From Paramecium octaurelia (lineage: Eukaryota > Ciliophora > Oligohymenophorea > Peniculida > Parameciidae), in NCBI GenBank assembly GCA_905182995.1, contig CAJJDP010000143.1:80372-144371 (forward strand): a stretch of 64,000 nucleotides of DNA. Direction: 5' to 3'. Below, piece by piece: positions 1-12,253 of this stretch; position 1 is the first letter of the stretch; each line of letters opens with the position of its first letter. The notes under the pieces were generated by a model. It was not told the origin of the DNA, did not search any database, and was given only the letters and a program-made list of their open reading frames with translations. The translations under genes and the position numbers were made by a program.

Positions 1-2380
1 TGTCATTATCCATTTAACTACCTTATGGTAATAGTATACCACTCAAAGTTTCAGCCCATAGCACAACTCTTATTGAAGATTTCTCAAGAGTCTCTTCAAC
101 CGAATTCACCTACCTACATATCACATTCTTCCTCCAAGGCAATGGTCTTCCCTTAATACCAAAAGGTCGATGATAATCTAATGCCTCATTAAAGGCGTCA
201 AAAATTGCCTTGTTGTGTATTCTTTCCATTTCATTGACACAGACATCTTCTGCTCCCACCTTCTCCTTCATTGAAAATATCTCCAAACTTAGAACAGCTT
301 AGTGAATAAATCCCCCATCCAAGGATTACTCTAGCATTTCTTCTGTCAATCTAAAGAATCTCAAGATTTCAAATGGAGATGGACCAATACTCAAGTTTAT
401 GATTTGTAAGAATTGATTCTGATATTGATTTTTAACTATTAATTTGATGTCTTCTAAATATTGTTTAACATAGCCAACATGAGTCTACACATACTGCAGA
501 TTCTCAACTAGTCCCTATTCCTCCATATCTAATGGAACATCCCTTACTTAGGTAATATATTACTTCTAGACCTTGAATATATGATGACAGTGTCTTATTT
601 GATTAATTCGAGTTGTATGATGCTAATTGCTGCTCCTACATATCCAATTACTCTGAATGTTGAAGTGGCTTCTTCTTTTGATCAATGAGACACTCTTCAG
701 AATAGCTAGCCCTTAATAACTAAGAATCACTCGTGATAATTACATTAATTTTCAAATCATGGAGTTAATTCTTTAGTAGATTACTTTGACTAACACTCAC
801 AGGCATCATCTTATTAAAATGGTCATCTCCCAATTTCTACACGAATCTCAAGTCCTTTTGAGTCTTTTATATTGTTTCATAGGCTTTAAACCATCCATCT
901 TTGATAGCTTATTTACTGCTCTCTAGAGCTTCTAATTCTTTTTCCCCCCATTTTACTATTTCTTGTTCCTTCAATCCAAAAGAGCGAGGGGAAATCCTCT
1001 CTTGAACCAGAAGATCTTTGAGGATTTGCTTCTCTTTTTTCTCTCTCTCCTTTATCAATTCTCCTCGGAGTTAAAGGATCTGACCAATTTATGGAGGGAA
1101 CACCTCAGTTTTTTCAATAATAAGCTTCTATGGTTTCAATTTGATTTGAGGTTTTTCAACATTATTTTAAAGTACATTTTCTTTGTTAAAATCTGCGTAT
1201 TTAATAAGGCATTCAATTAAATCTGCCATCACAACAATTTCTTGTTTGACTTGAAGATTTTAGAGGAATGATTTTAAATTATCCCACCTTGCCATTTCAG
1301 TATCTTTCAATAATTAGAATTACTAAATTTTGAGTAGTTTTTTTTCCTTCTTCTTCTACCAAAGTTTTCTTGCTTTGAATCCTTTAAACCATCTCTAAAT
1401 ACATTTAGCTGCCTACTCCTTCATTTCATGTTCATAGTTTCTTGATTCTCTCAATGATATGACATCACTATTACTCTTTAAAGTTTTGTATCGAGCTTCC
1501 AATTACTTAAATTGTTCCTTTAAAGATTTGGGGACTCCTGATTTGCGAGATGTACTTTTACGATTAGCCACATAACTTAACATAAGTGGTTTTGCACTCA
1601 CTTTATTAGTGCTATCTCTAGGAGGTGATCTACTATTAGAAAGAGAATTTCTTTTGGCAATTTCAGCCAAAGAACGCAGATTCTCATCAATGTGTTTTTT
1701 CTTTTCTAACATGGATTATTGTTTTATGGATTCTAATTGTGAGTAGAACTTCTTCTTCTCTTTGATGTAATGCTTTATTTCATGAGGAAAGCGGTGTTTC
1801 TCAGGAGTGAGAGGAGGATGATGTGAATGTTCTATTGAAGACATCCTATTTCCTATGGCTATAGAATCACTTAAATACGCTCTAAAATTTAATCAATTCG
1901 CTTAGTGCCAATTTTATTTAAGAAGCTGAGTCCTAATTGATCACGATGATCTTGAAGAGTGTTTGGTTTTTCATTAAAAAAAGTGGCTGCTTTTTTGCGA
2001 CGCACACACTCTGGAGATGAGAACTCTAGGGTTTGGCTCTTAACTCTTTCTGCACTGACACTTTTTTTTATTTTTGTGGATTTCTTTTTCTTCTTATATA
2101 ACTGCTAACTCTTTTTAATGGCAGCAGTGCGATCAAGTGACTTTTTTTTTTTTATCTTCTCCGTGCTCTTGGCAACTTTAAGTTCGCTTTGACATTATTG
2201 CATATGTGATTTCAGGTTCTCGTACTACATTATTTAAATTTTCTCAACCACACTAGTATCCATGTCTCTTCCAGAAGGACCTAAGATCTCCACCTCTGAA
2301 GCTGTCTTCTTTTTAAGAAGTTTGCCAGTCAACTTAATCTGGTTTGAAATGCGTCGACCTTTAATTGGTGAGTTATTTTA
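1..2380 (-). CDS. IQ-motif coiled-coil protein with DUF4378-like C-terminus (partial)
   Basis: Translation starts at the ATG at 2378-2380 and stays open to position 1, so the C-terminus lies outside the window. Two introns are needed: 26 nt at 1853-1878 and 22 nt at 630-651. The N-terminal part is very basic, rich in Lys/Ser, with nuclear- or microtubule-type charge. Near 1380-1420 an IQ-like stretch (KCIQRWFKGFKARK) suggests calmodulin binding. The middle is Gln/Glu-rich and probably coiled coil. Near 110-210 the motif IFDAFNEALDYHRP followed by GRPLPW resembles the DUF4378 domain of plant LONGIFOLIA/TRM-type cytoskeletal proteins and ciliate relatives. A cytoskeletal or cortical role is inference. 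TAA/TAG codons inside the IQ region support the ciliate code. Confidence 0.7.
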
Positions 2381-2813
2381 CATTAAATTTAATTAACAGT
2401 CAAGTTTTTCAATATATTTTATTAATGAGGTAAATTCAGCAAAATACATCATTCATATTGAATTTTCCATCCTATTCAATCAGCAAATAACCAATTTTGC
2501 ACCAAAATCTGTTATGCTCCTTCAAAGAATTCTATTTTCTATTTCCTTTGTTTAAAGACAAATACACTTATCAATGTTATGGGTTAGTTCTATTTAATTG
2601 TAAATATCAATTAATTTTTGATTGAATTATAGAGGTCATATTTTCCAAAGCTGATTTTACTATGTAAACTTTTAAGTAATATTTTATATTTCTAATAAAT
2701 TTAATTTTTAGAGTTTTATGTTTTTCTAACTTAAGATAATTATTCCATAGATTGCCAAACTGTTGTTTAAGTAGTTAAATTGATAAATGAATTAATTTAA
2801 TTATAAAATAAAT
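2381..2813. other. intergenic, divergent
   Basis: AT-rich spacer between the minus-strand IQ protein and the plus-strand NPC1-like remnant. It should hold both promoters. I see no ORF with coding character and no RNA gene. Confidence 0.5.
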
Positions 2814-4040
2814 ATGTTATGGATTTTAACATTAATTCATCTCAGTTATGGAATACCTTGCGCATACACAATTGATGAAAATAGAATACCCATTGAAACA
2901 GATAAAGAGCCCTGGATGAGTGAATCAATGAGTTAATGTTAATTCTATGAGAAAAGTCCAGTTTGCTGTACTCAAGCATAAGATGAAGGAATTGCCAGTG
3001 ATTTCATCTCATTGGATGCCACTTTTGGCAGTGATGGTGATGGATGTGACATATACTAATCAAATCAAACCATAGTTGTGCAGCAAACATGAAAAGATTC
3101 TGGTGTGTTTACTCTTGTGATCCAAGATAGGGGGAATTTCTTCAAATCACTGGCAGAGCCAATGTCACTGACCCTAGAAACCCCAACAGAACTATTGATG
3201 TGTAGACTGTAACCTTGCGTATACATCCTTAAGTGGCCTGTGTAAATAAAATCATTATGATAAGGATGTGTTTTCATCTTGCCAACGAACAAACTTTGCC
3301 TCTCAAGTCAGTGCCATGGCAACCCCAGGTGGATTCTTTAATTTTTAAGCCGAATAAGGAGTGTATGATATGATGCAATTCATTAGATCTTCATCTCTTT
3401 AATTAATCGCTATAGAGTTTTCTGAATAAAACTCTTTGCTAATGCCTGACATCAATAATTGCAATTAAACTTTCGAAAAGGCCAACGACGGAAAATTTTA
3501 CGACCCTTACAAATTCGAGATCAAATAGCCTTGTGGTTGTAATACCTGTGAAGACTCCTGTGATGCTGAGAAAATCCTGTATTAAGAACCAGGTTCTAGT
3601 TTATTTCATAAATAGGTGTCTTTTATGGGTTCGATTGGTAATACGTATTGTTTGCTTGGGGCTGGGCAATCCTATTTGCTGTAGCTTTCACTCTTTACAG
3701 ATAATGCATTAAAAAGAATGTCGTCTTACAAGAAGATGAGGATTTTATTTATAATTGATTATAATATACATCCGAATATTATAATAAAATCGAACAGTAA
3801 TACTATGAAAAAACACTAAGGGTTTTGTGTCCATCTAGTTTAATACGATATATTATAATAAATCATTAGTAAGTATTACGACTTATAAAAGCCCCTTCAA
3901 TGGTCATTCTATTCGAATTTTTCACTCTTCTTTGCACTATTGGGTTTTTGCCAATAGAAAATAAAATCTACTCCAGCACACCACTTTTGCTATTCGAGAT
4001 TGTGATTTAAGGTTCTGTCGGACATCCACCAATAAGCTGA
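2814..4040 (+). pseudogene. NPC1-like N-terminal domain, truncated and probably decayed
   Basis: The ATG at 2814 opens a signal-peptide-like start (MLWILTLIHLSYGIPCA) followed by cysteine-rich sequence with CCTQAQ, MKRFWCVYSCDPRQGEFL and a C-x-C-x2-C pattern, typical of the lumenal N-terminal sterol-binding domain of NPC1. A transmembrane segment (AWGWAILFAVAFTLY) follows near 3660-3700. Normal NPC1 proteins exceed 1000 residues with about 13 membrane helices; here an in-frame TGA at 3756-3758 follows the first helix. Coding-like sequence continues in the same frame past it (YYNKIEQQYYEKTLR) to about 4040 and then ends. Two junctions need a 23-nt intron with an odd 5' end: one has no GT at all (about 3052-3074), one begins GTTCTAG (about 3588-3610). 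A third, at about 3243-3265, is canonical. I read it as a pseudogene, though a short secreted paralogue is possible. Confidence 0.55.
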
Positions 4041-4455
4041 GTAGTCATATTCATTTTATATTAAAATTAATGTTTTTACTAATTAATCTTTGATTTATAA
4101 AGCAAATGAAACATCATAATTATGTTTATTTAAATTATATTTTAATTGATTTAAATTTACTTCATGACCTTACAAAATGATCATAAATTAATAGTTGGAA
4201 CTCCTATACAACACCGATTGTTGTTTGATAACATCAATTTATTGTCAATAAAAATTTATTGATTATAACCTAAGAGTATTCTCCATTCATTAATAACTTT
4301 AGAGCATATGTTAGTTTACTTAATATAATCATCCATTATATATAGATATATATTTATTTTCAATATATTCCAAATTAGATTCATTATGCAAATGTTGGAA
4401 GAAATAAATTTATTATTACAATTTTATTTTAATAATTTTTATTACAATTTACATT
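4041..4455. other. intergenic
   Basis: Very AT-rich spacer with many short A/T runs. No coding frame or RNA structure stands out. The promoter of the downstream kinase is expected at its right end. Confidence 0.5.
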
Positions 4456-5737
4456 ATGGATGTTCGGTATAGCTTCAAAAAATAACAAAAAAAGATTGGA
4501 AAATACACAATATTGGAGGAAATTGGTTAAGGAAGTGAAGGGAAGGTTTATAAGGTTGAATGCAAAAAATAGCTTTTTGCTTTGAAATAGATAAACCGAA
4601 TGTTCAAAGTGAATTTGGAAGTTTACAAAAACATAGGGGAGAATGAGAATTTAGTTTAATTAATTGAAATTTTTAGTCACCAAGAAAATTAATTTGAGGT
4701 TTATGAATATTGTGAAGGAGGTAATCTGACACAGCATATGCAAAAATAAAAATTCGACAAAAATTCTATAATATAATTCATAAAGCAATTTTGCAATGGT
4801 TACAAGGAGTTGTATAGAAACAATATAATTCACCGAGATATCAAGCCAGACAATATTGTTTTTAAAAAGAATCAAGCCAAAATAGCTGATTTCGGATTTG
4901 CAAGATTTGTTCCGAATCCTGAGATAAAATGGGAATTATCAATCAAATGCACACCATTTTATGCTTCTCCTTAACTTTTTTAAGGGTGTTTCTCTTCAAA
5001 ATGCGATGTATGGTCTCTGGGCCTGATCCTCTTTAAAATGGTATATGGATTCTTACCATATCAATCAAATACTAACATAAACGAAATAAAAAGTTTCCAC
5101 ATGGATATACGAAACAATAGAGTGCCATTTCCTGAAAATGACATGCCATCTGTTGTAAATCTGATAAAATAGATGCTTAGATATTCCGAGGATGATAGGA
5201 TAAGTTGGGTACAAATATTTGAACATCCTTTGGTTGGGTAGAGAGATGAAAATGAGCTATTAGTATATTCTCCTAGAATCATAGAAGAATTCGATATGAG
5301 GATATATTTTGAGGACAAAATCTAATAATTATAATTATTTAATTCCTTGATTAGTAATTAAGAGAGTGATCTTGAATAAATATTAATAATTTTAAATTTA
5401 TGGTTAAGTTATATTCTTAAATTAAATGGTGAAATTAACGGGTAAATTGTAATCAAGAATTTATAGTAGAAATAGTAAAGTAAATTATGCGATAATTTTA
5501 GTGTTTATAAATGGAAGTCAAGCCAATCGTATAAGGAGCACGGTCAAAGAATATCAATAGTTGGTTGAAGGTTAAATTAGATTTATCAATTACTTGGATC
5601 AAAAAAGGAACAGCACATTCTCAATGAACAATCAAAACTTTCAAAAAATGAATTGTCTTGAACAGAAGGAGTAAATAGAATCGTTAAATTGTTCTGAAGA
5701 GAAAAAACAATAATTGAAGAAGATTTTCAAAATTTGA
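4456..5737 (+). CDS. ULK/CAMK-like Ser/Thr protein kinase
   Basis: 419 residues after removal of one 22-nt intron at 5480-5501. The kinase domain fills residues about 13-275. It has a Gly-rich loop (IGQGSEGKVYKV), the VAIK-type lysine as FALKQI, the catalytic loop HRDIKPDNIVF, and DFGFARF for the magnesium site. The APE region is TPFYASPQ, followed by the helix F motif KCDVWSLGLILFKM. This pattern resembles the ULK/ATG1-like kinases that are greatly expanded in Paramecium. The C-terminal 140 residues are Gln/Glu/Lys-rich with no known domain. Skipping the intron would cause a premature TGA at 5566-5568. All catalytic residues are present, so activity is likely; the substrate is unknown. Confidence 0.85.
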
Positions 5738-5860
5738 ATTGAAGTTCTTTGCGTTACTTTTTTTTTTAATAATCAAATTTATATCTATTCTAATATGGAT
5801 CATTCTACTATACAAAAATTCTTAATTAAAATAATTTTTTTTTATCGGCATGATTTATTA

Positions 5861-6752
5861 ATGAATTAAAATAATTTAAAAGTATATTGTAGAGTAATTG
5901 GTTTGAGACAAATAGATATTGATATAGGAGCAATCGACTCCCTGGTGATAAATGAAAATCGAATAAAAATTATGGATTATGATATCAAATTTTGTTAAGT
6001 TGTTAAAGATTAGCAATTGCAATTTAATAATCAAATTTAAGAGTAAGATCAATGGTTTATAACTTATGGAGAATGTGCAGTATAATTATGTAGATTATTA
6101 TAGTCTGGTAAAACAACTGCTATGTTCAGAGAGGATGGAGTTATTCAATAAATAGGGTAGATTTACATAGACAGCAAAAAACAATAGGAGATTTCACTTA
6201 GTATGATCGAAATAAGACAAACTAAATTAATTGATATGTTCACCTAATAGGAAGTGAAATTGATCAATTCAAATGAGAGTTTTAATTGCTTGAATTTAAA
6301 AAAAGTCTCAATATAGAATGTGGATTAATACTTATAAATTATTAAATCAGGTTATGAGAATAGAACTTAGGGTGATTGTAAAATGAATAACATTACTACA
6401 ATATATCCTTTGATTGTTAAATTGGATTTCGGAAATTTTGCTATCCAATTTGTTGATTTAGTAGGTTCTCAAAAGGCTAAATATTGTTCACCTGAAGCTA
6501 TAAAAGAAAGTAAATTTGTATCAATATTCCGTAGTTACTTTTAATAATCAAGCATTAAGTCAGATTGATAATATTTTGAATACGCATAATGAGACTTAGA
6601 GATTACTATTATGCAATGCACATCTGGTTACAAAAGTATTAAAAAATGCTTTTCGTAATACTTCATTGACTAATTTAATCGTTTGTGTATCAGCTGCTAA
6701 TACTTTTGAAAAGGACACTTTGAAGATATTGAAACAAATTAAAGGATTATGA
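5861..6752 (+). CDS. minimal, divergent kinesin-like motor-domain protein
   Basis: 280 residues with two introns, 24 nt (6080-6103) and 25 nt (6510-6534). Removing the 24-nt intron creates TYGECASGKTTAMF, the counterpart of the kinesin P-loop YGQTGSGKT. FVDLVGSQKAK matches switch II (DLAGSE), and the downstream stretch ITFNNQALSQI resembles the INKSL helix. Kinesin motor domains are normally about 330-350 residues and attached to a neck and stalk; here the protein is only a shortened motor core. The switch I motif SSRSH is replaced by NNITTIYP. I infer a decayed or regulatory kinesin-like protein unlikely to walk normally. It lies 123 bp downstream of the kinase on the same strand. Confidence 0.7.
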
Positions 6753-6902
6753 TATATATGTATTTAATTATATTTGGCAAATTAACTTGCGCAGTTTATA
6801 TTAAAAATGCTGAATGTGAACTCAAAAAGACGTATGACGTTGTTCAGTACTAGGTAATCAATTGTAAATGGTACTGGATAAAACGTATTGCTCTGGGATC
6901 AA

Positions 6903-8081
6903 ATGTTTGGAAATTTCCAAAGCACCTTAAAATAGAAAAATCAGATAAATAAATTTCAAAAAAATGGGAATGATCCCATCTTCTATTCATCCCCATTGAA
7001 CTAACCAAATCCCATATAATTCAATGAGAAACTTAGATAAGGGTTTCGTTAATATTTGAATGGAGAGCTTTCTGCTTTGAATTTAGTGAATGAATGCAAT
7101 CATTTGAACAGGAAGGAAACAAAACTCAAAAATAGATTTAAACTTGTAAAACGAGCTAACATGTTTGCCAACTAATTGCAAGTAACAAACAAATACAGAT
7201 CTTTACATCAATAAGGGTTGACTGATTAAGAGATTGAAAAGAAAGTCAAAGTTTTATAAAGATTCGAAAAAATAAAGAAATTAATTCAAAAAAATCAAGA
7301 AACTAAGCCCATTGAAGATACTAATCTCAAAGATGTGTAACTTTTTAGACAACTCTATGAGGTTAGTGAAAACAATAAATCTAAGTTTAAGTAAAAGAAT
7401 CTAATAACAGAGAGGACAGATGGACAACGAGAATATGAAAATGTTAATTATTTCACTCATAGGTATCTCAGAGTAAAGCGGGACGATGAGTAATTAAAAA
7501 AAAACAAGGAATCCAAAAATGATTAAGATTTCTTTAATAAATAAAAAGTCAGGGATATAATAGATCAAAAATTAAGGGGATTTATAGATGAAAGGGAATA
7601 ATAGGAATAAAAGCTACTGAGTAAGGCTAAGAGGAGAATGCTAATGAAAAATACTTAATTCAAAGAATACGAACAAGAGAGATATGTTTTGAATGATCCA
7701 TTAAACAAAGATGTCAAACTTTATGCTTATCTGTTTGTTAAACCAAAGGAAAAAGTACAATTTAATGAAATCAATTAAAAAACACAGCCCCTTACCAAAA
7801 GAGTCAAAGAATCCAAACATTATTTGAAAAACTTTAAAAAGTAATTAACATCTCGCTCAGCAAGTATGACAAATGATTCTTCCCTAAATTCAATTCTAGA
7901 AATAAATATTGATAATTTGTATAAAGCAAGTAATCAAATATAATCCTAGATTCTATCAAACGATTAAGAAAAATTCGTTAAAAGAATCAAATAATTACAA
8001 AAAGTACAATAACTTAATTAAGAAATCCTAAAGATGAATCAAATAAAACTTTCTTCTGATCGTAAATCATTTTTATTTTGA
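6903..8081 (+). CDS. basic coiled-coil protein, unknown
   Basis: A single open frame of 392 residues under the ciliate code, with no intron. The ATG at 6903 is the first in frame. The protein is rich in Lys, Glu, Gln and Asn, with heptad-like stretches (for example QEIEKKVKVLQRFEKIKK) predicted to be coiled coil. Near 7620-7760 a more structured stretch includes FKEYEQERYVLNDP and KLYAYLFVKP. The C-terminal third is Ser/Gln/Lys-rich and probably disordered. I do not recognise a domain. A cytoskeletal or ciliary role is plausible only from composition. Confidence 0.65.
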
Positions 8082-8118
8082 TTCTAATATTTTATAATAT
8101 ATAATTTGCATAATATTT

Positions 8119-9301
8119 ATGAAAAGAGCATCTTAAATCCAAATACAGAAGGAAGCCATTGTTTTTTCCTCTGATGATTCAATGAACAGTGATAATTCAT
8201 TCAATTCCAGCATCGAAGAGGAAGAAGCAGAGGCAGACACAAACACTATTTTCCATCTTAAAGAACAAATGGCACAATTTTTCACAGAAAACCCAGGATT
8301 ACAAGAAGCCATCAAATTCGAATAGGAAGAAAAAGAAGAAAATTCTGAAAAAGCTGACTAAAATAAACATAAGTAAAAGAATTAATCTATTTATAGGCAA
8401 ACTTTAATTTCTAAATCAGAGTAACAATAATTTGTACATGGTTGGAAATTGCTAGGCAAAGATGTTATAAGAAATAGTTAAGGTGGCCAGACTCTGCCAA
8501 CATTGGAAACCATTAATCATAGGCTTAACATCTTCAAATAAAAGGTTGACAAGGTAGATTATTTGGAAATTTTGTAAAGAGAAACTTAATAGCAATAATA
8601 GAAATAAGAAGAACAAGTTTAAGTTAAATAGGATACTAAATAACCACCAAGATCATAATCAGAGAATCCAAATAGAAATGAGAATGAAGAGTAAAAATTG
8701 GAGGAAGAATAGGATATAACTTATTTCAGTTTTAAGAAAAAAATGCAATTGGCTTTACACAAAAGGTAACAACTCTAAAGAGAGGAAGAAGAAAGGAAAC
8801 TGAAATAGTAAAAAGAGAAATAAAAGAAGGTAAATGAAGCTGATTAACTTGCAAATGATACACCCAACCAACAGACATAAAACACTCTTGTCGGATCCAA
8901 AATGGAATTTTAAACTCATGTGGGTTAAATGCTTTATCAGACATATCTCTAAACTGGAGGAGACAAGGAAAGCTTTAAGAAGATGGCAGCTATTTTCCTT
9001 AAAAATTATCATAAGAAATAAAAAGAAAATTTAGACAAATTAAAAGTAAGCTATAATATGTAATAGATAGGTATTCCCCCCTGCAATTCCAAAATTTACA
9101 TCAGATGATTGCAAACATTTGAATTTATTATTACCTGACTTTTCTACTTAATTATATGCTCCCAATAAATAAAATTTATTTTAAGGAGTTGAGAATTACA
9201 AATTTCCAGCCAATAGTCCAGAACAAGAGTTCATAAATTTGGTAGATTAAATTATGTCAGGGAAAGTAATGTAGTTTTGGAAGGAAATGCATTAATAATG
9301 A
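8119..9301 (+). CDS. acidic/Gln-rich coiled-coil protein, unknown
   Basis: 385 residues with one 25-nt intron at 9046-9070, begins 37 bp after the previous stop. The N-terminal part is acidic (SSIEEEEAEAD) and precedes a long Gln/Glu/Lys-rich segment with many TAA/TAG glutamines. Near 8720-8840 there is a charged helix (LQREEEERKLKQQKEKQKK). After the intron the C-terminus is more ordered (FPPAIPKFTSDDCKHLNLLL), ending at a TGA. Without the intron the frame meets a TGA near 9107. No family is recognised. The close, same-strand spacing with the preceding gene is typical of compact Paramecium DNA and does not imply an operon. Confidence 0.65.
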
Positions 9302-9419
9302 ATCAAATAATTTGTATAAGATTTTTTCATATTTTGGCAGATTTAATATTTTTAGAACTATTTTCTTGATGGTTGTTAAATATATACATTTTTTATATTT
9401 AATTAAATATAGATATTAT

Positions 9420-10270
9420 AATATAATTAAGTAGGATAATAGGAATATCAATTAATGTAAAAATGTTGTAATATTCTGGAACAACATGAATTTAAAAAAG
9501 GAACTTTTATCATAGATTTAAGTATAATATACTAATGAGGAAACTAGAAGTAATCTCAATATAAAATTCAAATCTGAAATATACTTTAGCATTTATTAGA
9601 ATAGGAAAACTTGATTGTAATGGATGGTCTAATAGAGATAAGCAAAGATCAAACTATATATTTATAAAATGGTACTAAAATTTATCTAACATAAAAATTA
9701 ATAAAAGTTAAGCTATGGAGCATAAGTAACTAATGAGTAACAGGCAATCTATAAAGCCTTTGAATTATTAGTTACATTTAATGATTGGTTCTTTGAAATA
9801 TATGTTGAATAATCGAAAATAGACTTCTTAGGAGGAATAATAAGGTATTTAAGGAAAACAACAATTTACTTTAAAAACAAATAGAATCAACCTAACCTTT
9901 AATTTTAATCATTATTCTAATCAGAATATTTAATAATATTTTAGTGTAATTAAATGAACAAAAACTTTATTTTCATCAAAAAAATGCTTTTTTTCTCCTC
10001 AATTTAAACACATCCAAATCAATTCTTGAGAAAGAGCATTTAAATCTCTACAAGTATTGAAATTAAGGTTGATGAATAATCAGCAATTTGGAGAATCAAA
10101 ATATTTAAAAAAGGACATATTAAGTTTGCACTATGAAACAATTAATGTAAAATAGGTTAATAAAAAATATATTAATACATAGCAAGAGGGAGAATAGTAG
10201 TAAGCAATATATTGTAAGATACATTTAAGGCAATGTTAGAACATTTATTATAAAGATGAAATTAGTCTAA
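9420..10270 (+). pseudogene. degenerate coding region
   Basis: Several stretches of protein-like sequence occur in different plus-strand frames: one with LEQHEFKKGTFIIDL near 9475-9520, one with MDGLIEISKDQTIYLQ near 9620-9670, one with KAFELLVTFNDWFFEIYV near 9750-9810, and one with VLKLRLMNNQQFGESKY near 10060-10110. I could join only some of them with credible short introns, and frame changes without GT-AG boundaries remain. The pattern fits a pseudogene left by one of the whole-genome duplications known in Paramecium. An intact gene with unusual introns is not excluded. The 3' end abuts the convergent CDPK gene. Confidence 0.4.
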
Positions 10271-10275
10271 ATATT

Positions 10276-11837
<1,562 letters not shown>

Positions 11838-12253
11838 ATGTCTTATATTATGTATAATTATAAAATTGATTAATAATAGGAACATCTTTTATTACACTAA
11901 TTTTCTAATGATTACCTAACCACGAAAATGAGATAAGTATTTAAATAAAAGTTATACTTTTGGTATCGAAAAGAATATCTAGAGATTTAATTATAATATT
12001 GAAAAAAAACAACTTCGAAAAGTATATATTAATTATAATAGGATAGTATGGTTTTATATATTAATGAGTTATGAGAAATTTTTCATTGATTATATATTAT
12101 ATACACTTTGCAATTTTGCATTCCGAGAGATCAAAGAATAACGTTGTCTGAAGTTGGTTTTCTTATTGGTTTTTTTGATTTGTATAAGATTTTGGTCGAA
12201 TTAAAGGAAGTTGGCAAAAATGAAATTATTATTATTATTAAAACTCTAATAAA
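11838..12253. other. intergenic, divergent promoter region
   Basis: Spacer of about 415 bp between the minus-strand CDPK and the plus-strand giant membrane protein. It is AT-rich without coding character. It should carry both start regions; no defined motif can be assigned by eye. Confidence 0.5.
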
